From Dasypus novemcinctus (lineage: Eukaryota > Chordata > Mammalia > Cingulata > Dasypodidae): a stretch of 64,000 nt of DNA. Below the pieces are notes generated by a model. It had not been told where the DNA came from, searched no databases, and saw nothing but the letters and a program-made list of their open reading frames with translations. The stretch covers positions 74,167,147 through 74,231,146 of the forward strand of contig NC_080694.1 of the NCBI RefSeq assembly GCF_030445035.2, read 5' to 3'. This document shows, one piece after another, positions 43,261-54,794 of this stretch. A program made the translations under genes and the position numbers. Each line of letters starts with the position of its first letter. The first letter of the stretch is position 1.

Positions 43261-45415
43261 ATGGGACAAGGAACTTCCCAACATAGTTTATATATGAAAC
43301 AATTGAAAGAGGCACTCAAGGCACGAGGAACTAGAGTTAAGAAAAAGGATCTCACACGCTTTTTTTAATCTTTGTTAAAAACCTGCCCTTGTTTCCCTCT
43401 AGAAGGTACTATAGATCATAAGTGTTGGAAAAGGGTCGGAGACTGCCTACGAGACTATTACAAAACTTTTGGGCCAGAAAAAGTCCCAGTTATTGCCTTT
43501 TCTTACTGGAGTCTTATTTCTGAAACCCTAAAAGTCCATTTTTCTGCTCCAGACATTCAAGAACTTTGCAAAAAGGGAGAGGAAGCTTTGAAGGAGCACT
43601 CTCGTCCCGCTTCAGCATGCAGCTCAGTAATAATTAATATGCCTGAAAGCCCCCTTAACAAAAACCCCAACAAAAGTAGGCCAAATACCCCAACCAGTCA
43701 AGCTAGTTTATCGCCCGATCAAGCCAAAATCAAACCAGAGGCTAAACCCCCCCTCTTTTTGAAAACCCAGAGACGAAACCAAAGGCTAAAATCCCTTCCA
43801 TGTTCGAGACCAATTCCCTTCCCCCATTTCGGCCACCCCCCATAATCCTAATTTTCTCAATCCATATCCTCCTTTTTATCCAGCTGTGTCTCTGCCTCAA
43901 TTCCACGCTTTAGAAAAGATAACAAAAAATCTCCAGCTACACGCCGATAACTTTAAAGAAACCTTTAATCAAGAGCGGCAGCTGGCCACCGATTTACTCG
44001 CCGAACTCCAGTCAGCAACTCAAACCATTGCTGCCCTAGCACTCCCAGAAAATGTCCACTCACCCCGCCCCCATTGTGCTCACCATACCTATGCTTTCCC
44101 AGTCACGCGCAGTCAGAGCAAAGACCTTGCCGCCAGCTCCCAAGATGGCGCCGCCCACTCCCAAGATGGCACCGCCAGCTCCCAAAATGGCGCAGCCAGG
44201 TCTCAAAATGGCGCCACCAGGTTTCAAAATGGCGCGTTGGGTAGCAAAAGTGAGGAAAACCCCCCCAGCTCTGACGAGGGAAAACAAGAGGAAGTTAGTA
44301 CTACACAGAGAGAGCAAGAGGAAGTTAGTACTACAACAACAGCTAAATATAAGAAACTTAGTTTAAAATATTTAGAAAAATTCAAAAAGGCAGTGAATGC
44401 TTATGGCGCCACCGCCCCCTTCACACTTGCATTATTAGAAAGCATCAGTGAGAAAGAACTTACTCCCAACGATTGGTTTCAGTTAGCTAGAGCTGCCTTG
44501 TCTGGCAGCGATTTCCTGTTGTGGAGATCCGATTATGAAGAACACTGCAAGAAGTATGCCACCCGTAATGCCCGTAAAGCCGCCTCTAAAAAATGGACAT
44601 TAAACAAATTTTTAGGTCAAAGCCCCTACCATCAAAATAACAAACAAGCTCAATTTCCCCCCGGCCTTATAGCACAAATACAAACAGCCGTGCTTAGAGC
44701 ATGGAAAAAAACTTCCACAAAAGGGTGCTGCCACTGTCTCTCTCACTAAATTAAGGCAAGGACCCGATGAACCATATACCGATTTCCTCAGCTGCCTACA
44801 AAATATGGCTGAGCGTTTATTTGGGGCCAGCGAGAGTGATAGTGATTTCATTAAACATCTGGCTTTTGAAAATGCCAATGCTGCCTGCCAAGCCGCAATT
44901 CGCCCTTTTCGCAATACCGATCTTAATAACTACATAAAACTTTGTTCTGGCATCTGGCCTACTCAAACTCTGGGAATAGCCATTGGCACCACCCTCCAAA
45001 ATTTTGCAGCACAAACTAAGCCTCCTACATGCTATAACAGTAAACAACCTGGCCATTTTTCAAAAAATTGCCCCGTACCAAGAGTCAATTCCTCCTCATT
45101 CATCTCTAAGAAAGCCTCATTGCCACCTCTATTTGCCCCCATTGTAAAAAAGGGTTTCATTGGGCATCCGAGTGTCACTCCTGCACAGATATTAATGGCC
45201 AACCCCTTAGGCCTAAGCCCCAGGGAAACTTGCAATGGGGCCAGCCCCAGGCCCCGACCAGAACAAACCCAGGGGCAGTACGGTTTGTTCGACCTTCCCC
45301 AGTCGCAGTCCCTGCACTCCCAACCATAAACCATGCTGCCGCATCTCAGACCTATGCAGAGCCACAGCAGGGAGTGCAGGAATGGACCTCTGTACCACCT
45401 CTGAGTCAATATTAA
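43261..45415 (+). pseudogene. gag: ERV-C Gag, broken
   Basis: It starts MGQGTSQ (myristoylation type) at ATG 43261, then a betaretroviral matrix. Defects: an in-frame TAA (43366-43368) after 35 codons; a frame change near 43845; another near 44740; another near 45110. Capsid is readable in pieces (about 44340-45000), including a major-homology segment beginning [10 protein letters not shown]. The linker has five 21-bp repeats (44138-44239). The first nucleocapsid knuckle has lost its second Cys (CYNS in place of CxxC); the second, [14 protein letters not shown], is intact. The last segment ends at 45415, overlapping pro. No Gag can be made from it as it stands. Confidence 0.9.
45223..45276 (+). 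promoter_or_regulatory. ERV-C gag-pro -1 frameshift signal with pseudoknot
   Basis: GGGAAAC (45223-45229), read G GGA AAC in the gag frame, is followed after seven bases by GGGGCC (45237-45242) pairing with GGCCCC (45250-45255). The loop GCCCC (45244-45248) can pair with GGGGC (45272-45276), an H-type pseudoknot. All parts are preserved although gag is dead. Confidence 0.8.
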
Positions 45416-46188
45416 CCCCAGAAACCAGCCCTCTCCTCATACCTACAGGGATCTATGGGCCTCTGCCCCCAAATACCTTTGGTCTCATTTTAGGAAGAGC
45501 TAGTGTCACCCTGTGCAGAATCCAAATTATCCCAGGTGTACTAGATAATGACTTTAAGGGTGAAATACAAATAATTGCAACCACCTCAAACAATATTATT
45601 CATATTCCTTCTGGCACTCGAATAGCACCACTTATAATATTCCCCATTCGACATGCCAACTCAAACTTCAAAAAGCTCCAGCACCCCACAGAAGGCCCTG
45701 GATCTTTCGATGTTTTTTGGGCACAACCAATATCCCATAATCAGCCCACCTTAAAACTAAAACTTAATGGCAAGCTATTTGAGGGAATCTTAGATACAGG
45801 AGCCGATTCCACAGTTATATCCTCAAACCACTGGCCAAAATCCTGGCCCCTCACAGCCGCTGCCACCCACTTAAAAGGAATAGGTGAAGCCACAAATCCT
45901 ATACAAAGTTCACAAACACTAAAATGGGAAGATGAGGAAGGAAACACTGGTACAGTTATACCGTATATTATCCCCCATCTCCCCGTTAATCTCTGGGGCA
46001 GAGATATTCTAACTCAAATGAAAACTTTTATGTGCAGCCCCAGAGATGTAGTTACTGCTCAAATGCTCAAAATGAACTTTCTCCCTGGCAAAGGCCTGGG
46101 CAAAACTAATCAAGGGATAAAGCAGCCCATCTCTATAACACCTAATACAACTAAAACAGGATTCGGGCTCTCTCAAAATTTAACCTGA
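45229..46188 (+). CDS. pro: ERV-C dUTPase-protease-G-patch, open frame
   Basis: The 319-codon frame is open throughout. The N-terminal third is a dUTPase: AGMDL (motif 1), GLILGRAS (motif 2 position) and [11 protein letters not shown] (motif 3, Phe for the usual Tyr), then [13 protein letters not shown] (motif 4). The middle is a retropepsin with LDTGAD as active site and the later LWGRDIL. The end has the Gly-rich G-patch ([13 protein letters not shown]) typical of betaretroviruses. It would need the -1 frameshift signal at 45223. Given the broken gag upstream it is probably not expressed, but the frame itself shows no damage. Confidence 0.85.
   Translation, partial: LAMGPAPGPDQNKPRGSTVCSTFPSRSPCTPNHKPCCRISDLCRATAGSAGMDLCTTSESILTPETSPLLIPTGIYGPLPPNTFGLILGRASVTLCRIQIIPGVLDNDFKGEIQIIATTSNNIIHIPSGTRIAPLIIFPIRHANSNFKKLQHPTEGPGSFDVFWAQPISHNQPTLKLKLNGKLFEGILDTGADSTVISSNHWPKSWPLTAAATHLKGIGEATNPIQSSQTLKWEDEEGNTGTVIPYIIPHLPVNLWGRDILTQMKTFMCSPRDVVTAQMLKMNFLPGKGLGKTNQGIKQPISITPNTTKTGFGLSQNLT
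46176..46182 (+). promoter_or_regulatory. ERV-C pro-pol slippery heptamer
   Basis: AAATTTA, read A AAT TTA in the pro frame, lies two codons before the pro stop. The pol frame is -1 relative to pro, so this is the expected second frameshift site. Confidence 0.75.
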
Positions 46189-48830
46189 TGGCCATTGACA
46201 TCCCTGTACCCCATGCTGAAAAAATCTCCTGGAAATCCACGGAGCCAGTATGGGTTGCTCAATGGCCCCTAACTCAGGAAAAAACCCTAGCGGCTATAGA
46301 GTTAGTACAGGAACAACTTAATGCCAGACATATTGAACCCACTCAGTCCCCTTGGAACACTCCCATTTTTGTCATAAAAAAGAGAACAGGTAAATGGAGA
46401 CTATTACAAGACTTACAAGCTGTAAACAAAGCAATGGTGCCCATGGGGGCACTGCAACCCGGTCTCCCTTCACCAGTTGCTATTCCTATTGACTTTCACA
46501 AAATAGTTATAGACTTAAAGGATTGTTTTTTTTTCCATACTGCTTCACCGGGAAGACAGGCAACATTTTGCCTTTAGTGTTCCTCAAATTAACTTCCAAG
46601 GCCCTATGCCCCAATTTCAATGGAATGTCTTACCACAAGGCATGGCCATTAGTCCAACTTTATGTTAAAAATTTGTTGCTGACGCTATTAACCCCATCCG
46701 GCAACTATGGCCACAAATCTATATCCTTCATTATATGGATGATATCCTGTTAGCAGGTCAAAACTTGTCCAACCTACACCTTTGTTTTCAAGACCTTCTA
46801 AAAAACTTAACTGCAAGAGGTCTTCAAATAGCCCCTGATAAGGTGCAAACTTCAAACCCTTTTTCCTATTTGGGTTTCGAGCTTTGGCACCAACAAGTTT
46901 TGACACCCCGCGTTCAACTGCGAACCTCCCATCTATTAACTCTAAATGATTTCCAAAAACTTCTAGGAGACATTCAATGGCTCCACCCCTACCTAAAACT
47001 ACCCACTGAAACCCTTCTGCCACTCTATAATATCTTAAAAGGTGACGCAAACCCCTCCTCTCCCCGAAGCGTAACTCCAGAGGCAATGCAAGCGCTTATC
47101 TTAATAAATCAAGCTATCCAAAGTCAAATCTGTTATCAAATAAATTACCACCAACCCTTAATCTTTATAATTCTGGCTATGGTTCATACACCTACAGGAG
47201 TTTTCTGGCAATCAAACATAAAACAGCAAAATGGACAAGGTCACCCATTGCTCTGGGTTCACCTCTCTGCTACTCCATCAAAGGTGCTCTCATCATACAT
47301 TTCTCTTATAGCTGCCCTCATAATAAAAGGCCGGCAAACTAGTCGCCAATTGTTTGGAAAAGATCCCGATTCCCTTATCGTTCCATACACTCAGGATCAA
47401 ATCCATTGGCTCTCCCAAACCAACGATGAATGGGCTATTGCATGCTTTTCGTTTCCAGGCAATATTGATAACCACTACCCTGGTGATCCATTAATTCAGT
47501 TCACCAAAATCCATCAATTCACCTTCCCTAAAGTCACTAAAACAAAACCCATAGACTCGGCCACCTTAGTCTTTACTGATGGATCAGCTAATGGGACTGC
47601 AGCTTACGTCATCCAGGGTCAAGCCTTTTCCATGTGTTCTCCCTATACTTCAGCCCAACTTGTTGAGCTCTACGCAGTCCTGCAAGTTTTTTCCCACCTT
47701 CAAAACCAACCTTTTAATTTATACACTGATAGTGCATATATAGCCCAGTCTATACCGCTATTAGAAACCACTCCATTTATCAAGCCCTCCTCCACTGCAG
47801 TCCCCTTATTCTCACAGCTGCAAAAACTAATTCTCAAATGACAGCACCCATTCTTCATAGGGCATCTCCGTGCCCACCAAAGTCTACCAGGCCCTCTTGC
47901 AGAAGGCAATGCATTAGCAAATGCTGCCACTCAGCTAATATGTCCCAATCTTTGCAACTCTTTTACCTTAGCTTCCCAAGCCCATGCACAACATCACCTA
48001 AATGCAAACACTCTCAGACTAAAATTCAATATTACTAGAGAACAAGCAAGGGAAATTGTTAAAACCTGCAAAAATTGTGTAACCCAATTGCCAGTCCCTC
48101 ACCTAAGAGTCAACCCAAGAGGACTTATCCCAAATGAAATCTGGCAAATGGATATCACCCACTTTGCCAGTTTTGGGCACCTCAAATATATTCATGTTTG
48201 CATTGACACATACAGCAGATTTATTTTAGCTAGCCTACAATCAGGAGAAGCTTCAAAACATGTTATCTCTCATTTACTACATTGTTTCACTATTCTAGGC
48301 CAGCCTAAGCTCATTAAAACAGACAATGGACCTGGATACACTGGAAAAAAATTTTCAAACCTTCTGTCAAAAATTACAAATCGTACATAATACAGGAATA
48401 CCATACAACCCCCAGGGCCAAGGAATAGTAGAATGAGCACATCGCACCCTAAAAAATGCCCTGTGCCGTCTGATAGCACTCTCGATCTCACAAAACAACG
48501 CCCCCGAGATCTTTTACATCATGCTCTCTTTGTCCTCAACTTCCTAACTCTGGATCAAGAAGGGCACTCTGCAGCCGATAGGCACTGGCATCCCAAAACA
48601 CAAATGCAGCAAGCCACCATTATGTGGCGCTACCCCTCAACATCGAAATGGAACGGGCCCGACCCCATTATCATCTGGGGGTGAGGTTCTGCTTGCATAT
48701 ATGACCAAGAAAAAGAAGGCCCTCGCTGGCTGCCAGAAAGATTAATAAGACGTGTTAATCCTCCACTATCGGAAAAAAACCCTCTCCCCTTTAACAACAA
48801 CCTTTCCAGGGAAAAAACCCCTCCCTGAGA
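46185..48830 (+). pseudogene. pol: ERV-C Pol (RT-RNase H-integrase), broken
   Basis: All three domains are present but interrupted. RT: LKDCFFF then a frame change in a T-run (about 46527-46535), LPQGM, TAA (46666-46668), and catalytic YMDD (46732-46743). RNase H: FTDGSANG, LVELYAV and YTDSAYIA carry the acidic residues; a TGA (47839-47841) follows. Integrase: an HHCC-like zinc region (about 47985-48080), catalytic Asp in WQMDITHF, Asp in KTDNGPG, then a frame change in an A-run near 48350. The catalytic Glu (GIVE) is followed directly by TGA (48434-48436). The C-terminal domain, with GPDPIIIWG then a further TGA, returns in the earlier frame. Several stops are TGA where an Arg (CGA) is likely ancestral, consistent with CpG decay. 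Confidence 0.9.
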
Positions 48831-48959
48831 AAAGAAATCTTTTTCTCTTCCAGCACGTCGCCAACAAAAAACCGCCAACCTTGCTGTAACCAGCGCGGAG
48901 AAACCTCATTGGATTTCAAGTTCCGCGCAGAGAATCCACATACAGCCTGCAACTTAAAG

Positions 48960-51477
48960 AAGCTCAGCGTACAGGTTTGCTCCATCACTAAAGCCACATG
49001 AATTATTGCCACAATAACTATTGGCTCTTGCCAATTGGTTTTCTGGCATTGCTGTTCGCAGTCAGATTAGCAACCATTGCCCCAAAAGATTGGAACCTAC
49101 TAGAAAAAACCCTTCTTGCCGTAACGTATTTGTGCATTGTAGGGTGCTTCACCCTGCTAGCTTGCCTTCCTTAAACACCTACAGCCTCGGTCACATGGCC
49201 TTATTAAGCCCACTGCCGTTTAAGGCTGTCGCCCTACATTTTTTCCTGCAAAGTGTGCTCAATAACCTAAGCACCACTTCCCTCGAAACCAACCCCCACC
49301 AGCCTTGGAATTGGTCCCTAATACGATGGGAAGATTCAAAAATTGTAAATTCCACCATTACCGTGGGGGCACCTTCCTTTATATTTAATGTCACTACGCT
49401 GTTTCTCCCTGGTACTTTCCCCAATGCCAATAGCGGCTCCAGTAGTTCCCGTAGAGGAGGCCGTGCTGGCGTACGCCAAAATCTTAACCTCAGCCAGGTC
49501 TACATGTGCCCAGCCTCAAATCCTGGAAAAACCTATTGCAACGTTCCCAGTCAATACTATTGTGCATACTGGGGGTGTGAAACATTAGCCACTGATTGGA
49601 AACCTAGTACCACCGATCAATATCTTACCCTAACACGAACTCCCCCTCGCTGCAAACCTTCTTCCTCTGATGGGCTCGGCCGCTCTACCCCAGGGACCTG
49701 CATAGGATTAAATATCACTGTACAGCTCCCCAATAACCTCGCTTGGACAGTCGGTCGAACCTGGGGTATCAGGCTCTATGTATCAGGGACTAACCCAGGG
49801 AGTCTTATCATGATAAAAAAGGAAGCAGTACAGCAACCATCAATCGCCATTGGGCCAAATGTAGTGCTCGCTCCCCTCCTCGCCAAGCTTCACCCCCATC
49901 CCCTCAAATCACAACTACCCCTCCTCACAAACCCGCCAATCAAATCATTTCAACCCATTCTTCCTTTGCTACCAGCTGAACACCTTTGTCCTCAAAAACT
50001 TCCATGGAGCCTAAACCAACTTATAACCCATTCTGGTCAGTGCTCCAAGCTGCCTTTCTCTCCCTAAACTCCTCCCAGCCCAACTTTACCTGTAGTTGTT
50101 GGTTATGTTTTTCTGCCAACCCCCCTTTTTATGACACTGTCACCCTTTTTTTTTTTTTTTTTAAAGATTTATTTATTTATTTAATTTCCCCCCCTCCCCT
50201 GGTTGTCTGTTCTTGGTGTCTATTTGCTGCGTCTTGTTTCTTTGTCCGCTTCTGTTGTCGTCAGTGGCATGGGAAGTGTGGGCGGCGCCATTCCTGGGCA
50301 GGCTGCTCTTTCTTTTCACACTGGGTGGCTCTCCTTACGGGGCGCACTCCTTGCGCGTGGGGCTCCCCTACGCGGGGGCACCCTTGCGTGGCACGGCACT
50401 CCTTGCGTGCATCAGCGCTGCACATGGCTAGCTCCACACGGGTCAAGGAGGCCAGGGGTTTGAACCGCGGACCTCCCTTATGGTAGACGGACACCCTAAC
50501 CACTGGGCCAAAGTCTGTTTCCCGACACTGTCACCCTTAATACCTCATTTAATACTTCAAACGAGGATAATCCTCCCCAATGCTCTTGGAATACAACAAA
50601 AATTGGCCTCACCATGCAATCTGTAATTCACTCCGGACATTGCATTGGTACTATCCCCTCCTCCTTTAATAAGGTCTGTGCACAGTCATCCTCTCCACCA
50701 ACAGGTAAATTCTACATTCCCCCAACAGGGGTAAAATGGCTATGCTCTTCCACAGGGCTTACTCCTTGTGTATCAGCAAAAGCCCTCAGTGAGACTAAAG
50801 AAGTGTGCCTCTTAGTAGCTGTGCTGCCCCGCATCGTCTTCTGTAGAGGAGAGGACCTTTATCAATACTGGGACGCACAACCTCCAACCATATCAAGGAA
50901 CAAAAGAGAACTTGTTACGGCTGTCACTATTGCCTCTCTTTTAGGTATTGCTGGCCTAGGTACTGGAACTGCTGCTGTCGTTTTCCAAAAGCAAGGTTTG
51001 CCCCACCTGAGAGCTGCTATAGATGAAGATTTAGGTGATGAAAACTCCATCACCCATCTCGAAAAATCCCTTACATCCTTATCAGAAGTTGTTCTCCAGA
51101 ACAGGAGAGGTATAGATCTACTTTTCCTTAAGCAAGGAGGGCTTTGTGCCACACTAGGCAAGGAATGTTGCTTTTACGCTGACCATTCTGGCTTAGTCAA
51201 AGATTCCATGTCCAAACTTAGGGAAGGAATAGCAAACCGCAAACGCGAGCGGGAAGCCCAAGGAGGTGCCTCCTGGGGATTCAATGGAATCCTTCCTTAC
51301 ATTCTCCCCATATTAGGTCCCTTAATAACCATACTCCTTGTAATATCCTTTGCACCTTGCACCATAAAAAGAATTATACAACTAGTAAAAGACCAAATTG
51401 ATTCCGCTCTTAGCAGGCCTATTCAAGTGCACTATCACCGGCTTCACCTCGCTGATCAAGGTATATCTCTAAACTAA
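48960..51477 (+). pseudogene. env: ERV-C Env, broken and split by a SINE
   Basis: SU is open from about 49021 to 49870 with many Cys and N-linked sites, and YYCAYWGCETLATDW as a landmark. It then changes frame and continues in 49986-50147 with the SU CXXC motif CWLC. A 376-bp SINE interrupts it at 50148. After the insertion the SU tail and whole TM are open to 51477: an RNKR cleavage-site motif, a fusion-peptide-like hydrophobic run, LQNRRG, the CX6CC motif CATLGKECC, a membrane anchor and a tail. No clear ATG start was found. The style is gamma/type D. It cannot make a full envelope. Confidence 0.88.
50148..50523 (-). mobile_element. Xenarthran tRNA-derived SINE inserted in ERV-C env
   Basis: Reverse orientation: T-run and AAAGATTTATTTATTTATTT tail on the left, head (GGTTTGAACCGCGGACCTCC) on the right. 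It is flanked by a perfect 15-bp duplication GACACTGTCACCCTT (50133-50147 and 50524-50538). It must be younger than the provirus. Confidence 0.95.
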
Positions 51478-51833
51478 CTAACTGCTGCCCACCCTCACGG
51501 GGGAAGAGCCCCCTCCTATGGGAACAGCATATAACTCGAAACTATGCTTTGATTGGTACCACTGGGTGCGAGGCAAAGCACTGCAAAGGGGGGTCAAAAC
51601 AATTAAAGGCCATTTTCGAGCTCCTTGAGAAGAATGCCTCATTAGCATAGGTGTTCGCTCTGCACAAATAAGGGTTCACTCTGCACGAATCCTACCCCAA
51701 ATTCCCCTCCCCAGAAAAACAGAGCCACAAACAACATGGGGAATGAGGCCTCTACTTCCCCCAGCAGATTAATGCCAAAAGAGTGCTTGATGAGCATTCT
51801 TCCTCCATCCTTTTGAAAAACAAAGGGAGGAGA
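51478..51833 (+). other. ERV-C env-LTR gap and polypurine tract
   Basis: Non-coding 356 bp between env and 3' LTR, with a short hairpin (GGGGGAAGAGCCCCC, about 51499-51513). The end, ACAAAGGGAGGAGA (51820-51833), is the polypurine tract before the LTR. Confidence 0.65.
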
Positions 51834-52201
51834 TGTTGTGGGCGATTAAGGCAGCATGCATAGAATCTACCTTTCAGCAATGCCGGTAACATGGCTGCCC
51901 GAGTTGAAACAATAGCTTAGGTCACCCTCCCTCCTTCTTTACAGAACCAGTTCCCTCCAAAAGTTCTTACTTCAAATCTGCCTCCCGCCCTAGCAACAGC
52001 AGTGGCCAATCCCAGACCGCCACCTATCCTTACCCACTACCCCCCCTCCTCCCTAGAGTATATATGCTCAGTCCCCTCAATGAAGTTTTCCAGCTTGATC
52101 AGAATACTGTCTTGCTGTCGTTCCTTGTGTCTCTCTTGTCCCATACCATTCTTCCCTCCTAGGATCTGGAGCACCCGTTGGTCATCCCGCTGGCCGGGAC
52201 A
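51834..52201 (+). mobile_element. ERV-C 3' LTR, complete
   Basis: It begins TGTTGTGGGC and ends GGGACA, 368 bp. TATA is kept, but the poly(A) signal present in the 5' LTR as AATAAA has become AATGAA (52079-52084). No target duplication can be assigned because the 5' end of the provirus is lost. Confidence 0.9.
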
Positions 52202-53030
52202 ATTATTAACTAACCTGAAGTCCATGTGGATTTCATTAGCTTCACCCCTGGTCCTCTCCCTGTCCCAGGATCCCATCCAAGACACCACATCACATTTAGT
52301 CCCATCGGGTCTCCTTCAGCTCCTCTAGCTATGACTGTTTTTCAGACTTCTCTTGTTTTTGGTGACGGACAGTTTTGAGGCATCTTGGTCAGGATGTGTA
52401 GACTGCCTCTTGATTTGAGTTTGGTTCAAGTTTTTCTCATGGTTAGACTACAGCTGAGGGATTTTAGGGAAAAGGCCACGGAGATGCCACATCTCAACAG
52501 AATAAGAGGAGGATGTGGTGTGACCCTGATTCATCTCTGGTGATGTGAGCTGGGTGTCCTGGACAAGGTAGCATTTTCTGGGATTGTCCAGCTGAAGTTA
52601 CTGTTCACGTCCCCTTCCATTGTCCTCCTTGGAAGGACGTCTTCTGTGCATCCACACTAAGGGGTGGGGATTATGCTCAACTCAGAAAGGGGGGAGCATC
52701 TACCTAAATCATGGGGAATTCTTGTTTTGAGAGATTTCTCTATTCTTGCCATCGTTAATTATTTATCCAGTCATTTACAGGCTCGTGGATATTAATTTTG
52801 TACTTTTGACTATAATCCAATTCTCTGCTATTTATTTTGTTGCTCAAATGGTTCCAGTTTTGGTCAGAGTCCTTCCAGGTGGCTCCTGAGTCCTTCTTAC
52901 ATGTCCTCATGGTTTTACATTTTGGGCAATACTCATCTTCTTGCACTCCCACATGCACCAGACTCATTATACATATTTCCTCCCCCAGCCCTAGATTCAG
53001 CCTTTTCTGCAAGGAGCCTTGGATCAGTTT
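52202..53030 (-). mobile_element. Ancient LINE-1 (L1M-like) 3' region, reverse
   Basis: Segments such as CCCAGGATCCCATCCAAGAC, GACAGTTTTGAGGCATCTTG and CAAATGGTTCCAGTTTTGGT match, by memory, antisense 3' parts of old mammalian LINE-1. It is the DNA on the 3' side of ERV-C. Confidence 0.55.
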
Positions 53031-53445
53031 TTTTTGTCTTTATTTATTTTTTTAATATTACATTCAAGAAATATGAGATCTCCATATACCCCCCACCCCT
53101 TCACCCCACTCCTCCCCCCATAGCAACAATCTCCTCCATCATCATGAGACATTCATTGCATTTGGTGAACACATCTCTGAGCAACGCTGCACCTCATGGT
53201 CAATGGTCCACACCATAGCCCACACTCTCCCATGTTCCATCCAGTGGGCCCTGGGAGGACATACAATGTCTGGTAACTGTCTCTGCAGCATCACCCAGAA
53301 CAATCCCAAGTCCCAAAAACACCTCCACATCTCATCTCTTCCTCCCACTCCCCACACCCAGCAGCGACCATGGCCACTTTCTCCACACCAATGCCACATT
53401 TTCTTCGATTACTAATCACAATAGTTCATAAATAGAATATCAGTT
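53031..53445 (-). mobile_element. LINE-1 3' UTR, reverse
   Basis: The same reverse family as at 33050: CATATACCCCCCACCCC, CATCATGAGACATTCATTGC, CACCATAGCCCACACTCTCC, and a T-rich tail on the left. Confidence 0.75.
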
Positions 53446-54403
53446 TTGAGACAATGGTATTAGAAGTTGAGGTCTAGGCACTGGGTTTGCTCATTGATAT
53501 TGGGGCATCATTGCTCTAGACCCTCATCAGGGAGAACTAGGAAATGTGTGTGTATACCAGTGCATGTGTAACACATCTATCACACATATATATACACACA
53601 TACATTAATATTTATATTAAGCTGTATTATGATAAACACGAGTTGATTCCATGTCTCCCACTCTAATCCCATATCATATATATCATTCTTAATTTCCCCT
53701 TTGCAAATCTGTAACCTCCCAATGCTACTGTGAGAAATTTGGCTCACTCCACCTAAGATATATTAATATTTATTATTCTGTCCTCAAACATATGAACAAG
53801 TGATTTCAGGATTGTTAGCCCCTACCTCACTAGAAAGAACTTTACCAAGTACAGTCAGTGCTTGTGCATAGTTGCTTTTGTCTTCCCTCTTACAGTTTCC
53901 AGCCAGCTCCAAAGGTCCTCAGTCCAGCAGCTCCTCCCCCTCCTTCAGTGAGGTCCTGCCCTGCACCTGTGATACAGCTGGATCCTTCTGCCACCGTCTA
54001 CAGCCATCCTGGGACTCCCTGCCTGCTGGGAAGGTTTTTTAATCTTTGCACACTTAAGTGTTACTCTTTGTGCTGTAAGGTTTATGGATTTAGATACATT
54101 GATTGTGTCATGTATCCATCCTACAGTACCACACAGAGTAGGGCCCCGGCCCTAAAACCCCTTGTGCTTCACCTGAACAACTTTCCCCCTCCCCAATGTC
54201 TTGGCAACCAGGGATCTGCTTTCAGTATCTACAGTCTTGTCTTTCCAGAATGTCATGAAGATGGAACCAGACACCATGGAGCCTTCCCAGAGTGGCTTCC
54301 TTCACTAGCAATTTGCATTTCCAATTGATCCATGTACTTGTGTGAATTAACAGCTCATTCCTCCTGATGGCTGAGTAGTGTTGTGTACTGTGGATCAATG
54401 CAT

Positions 54404-54500
54404 TCCCACCAGTTCTTTTACCAGGTACCTTGGATTGAACCCAGGACCTCCGCCATGGGAAGCAGGTGCTCAACCCACTGAGTGACACCAGCTCCCCGAC
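54404..54500 (-). mobile_element. SINE head fragment, reverse
   Basis: GGATTGAACCCAGGACCTCC, then GCAGGTGCTCAACCCACTGA, is a reverse tRNA-like SINE head of the older subtype. Confidence 0.65.
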
Positions 54501-54794
54501 CACCCGCTGTTTAATCCACTAACATGCAGGGCACGGTGGTTGCTTCAATTTGGGAAATTAATAATTCAGCTGCTTTGAACATTTCTGTACATCTTTTTAC
54601 CTAAATATGTTTTTAAATTAGATGAGCAAATAACTGGGAGCACCACTGCTGGGTCGTAAGTTAAGTCCATGCTTAGCTTTTCAGAACCTGCCAAATGCCT
54701 TCCGGGGTGGCTGCACCCTTTGGCCTTCCTACCAGCAGGGAGTGTGGGTTCCTGGGCTCCACGTCCTTGTCAGTGCAGGTGTCACCACTCGTGA

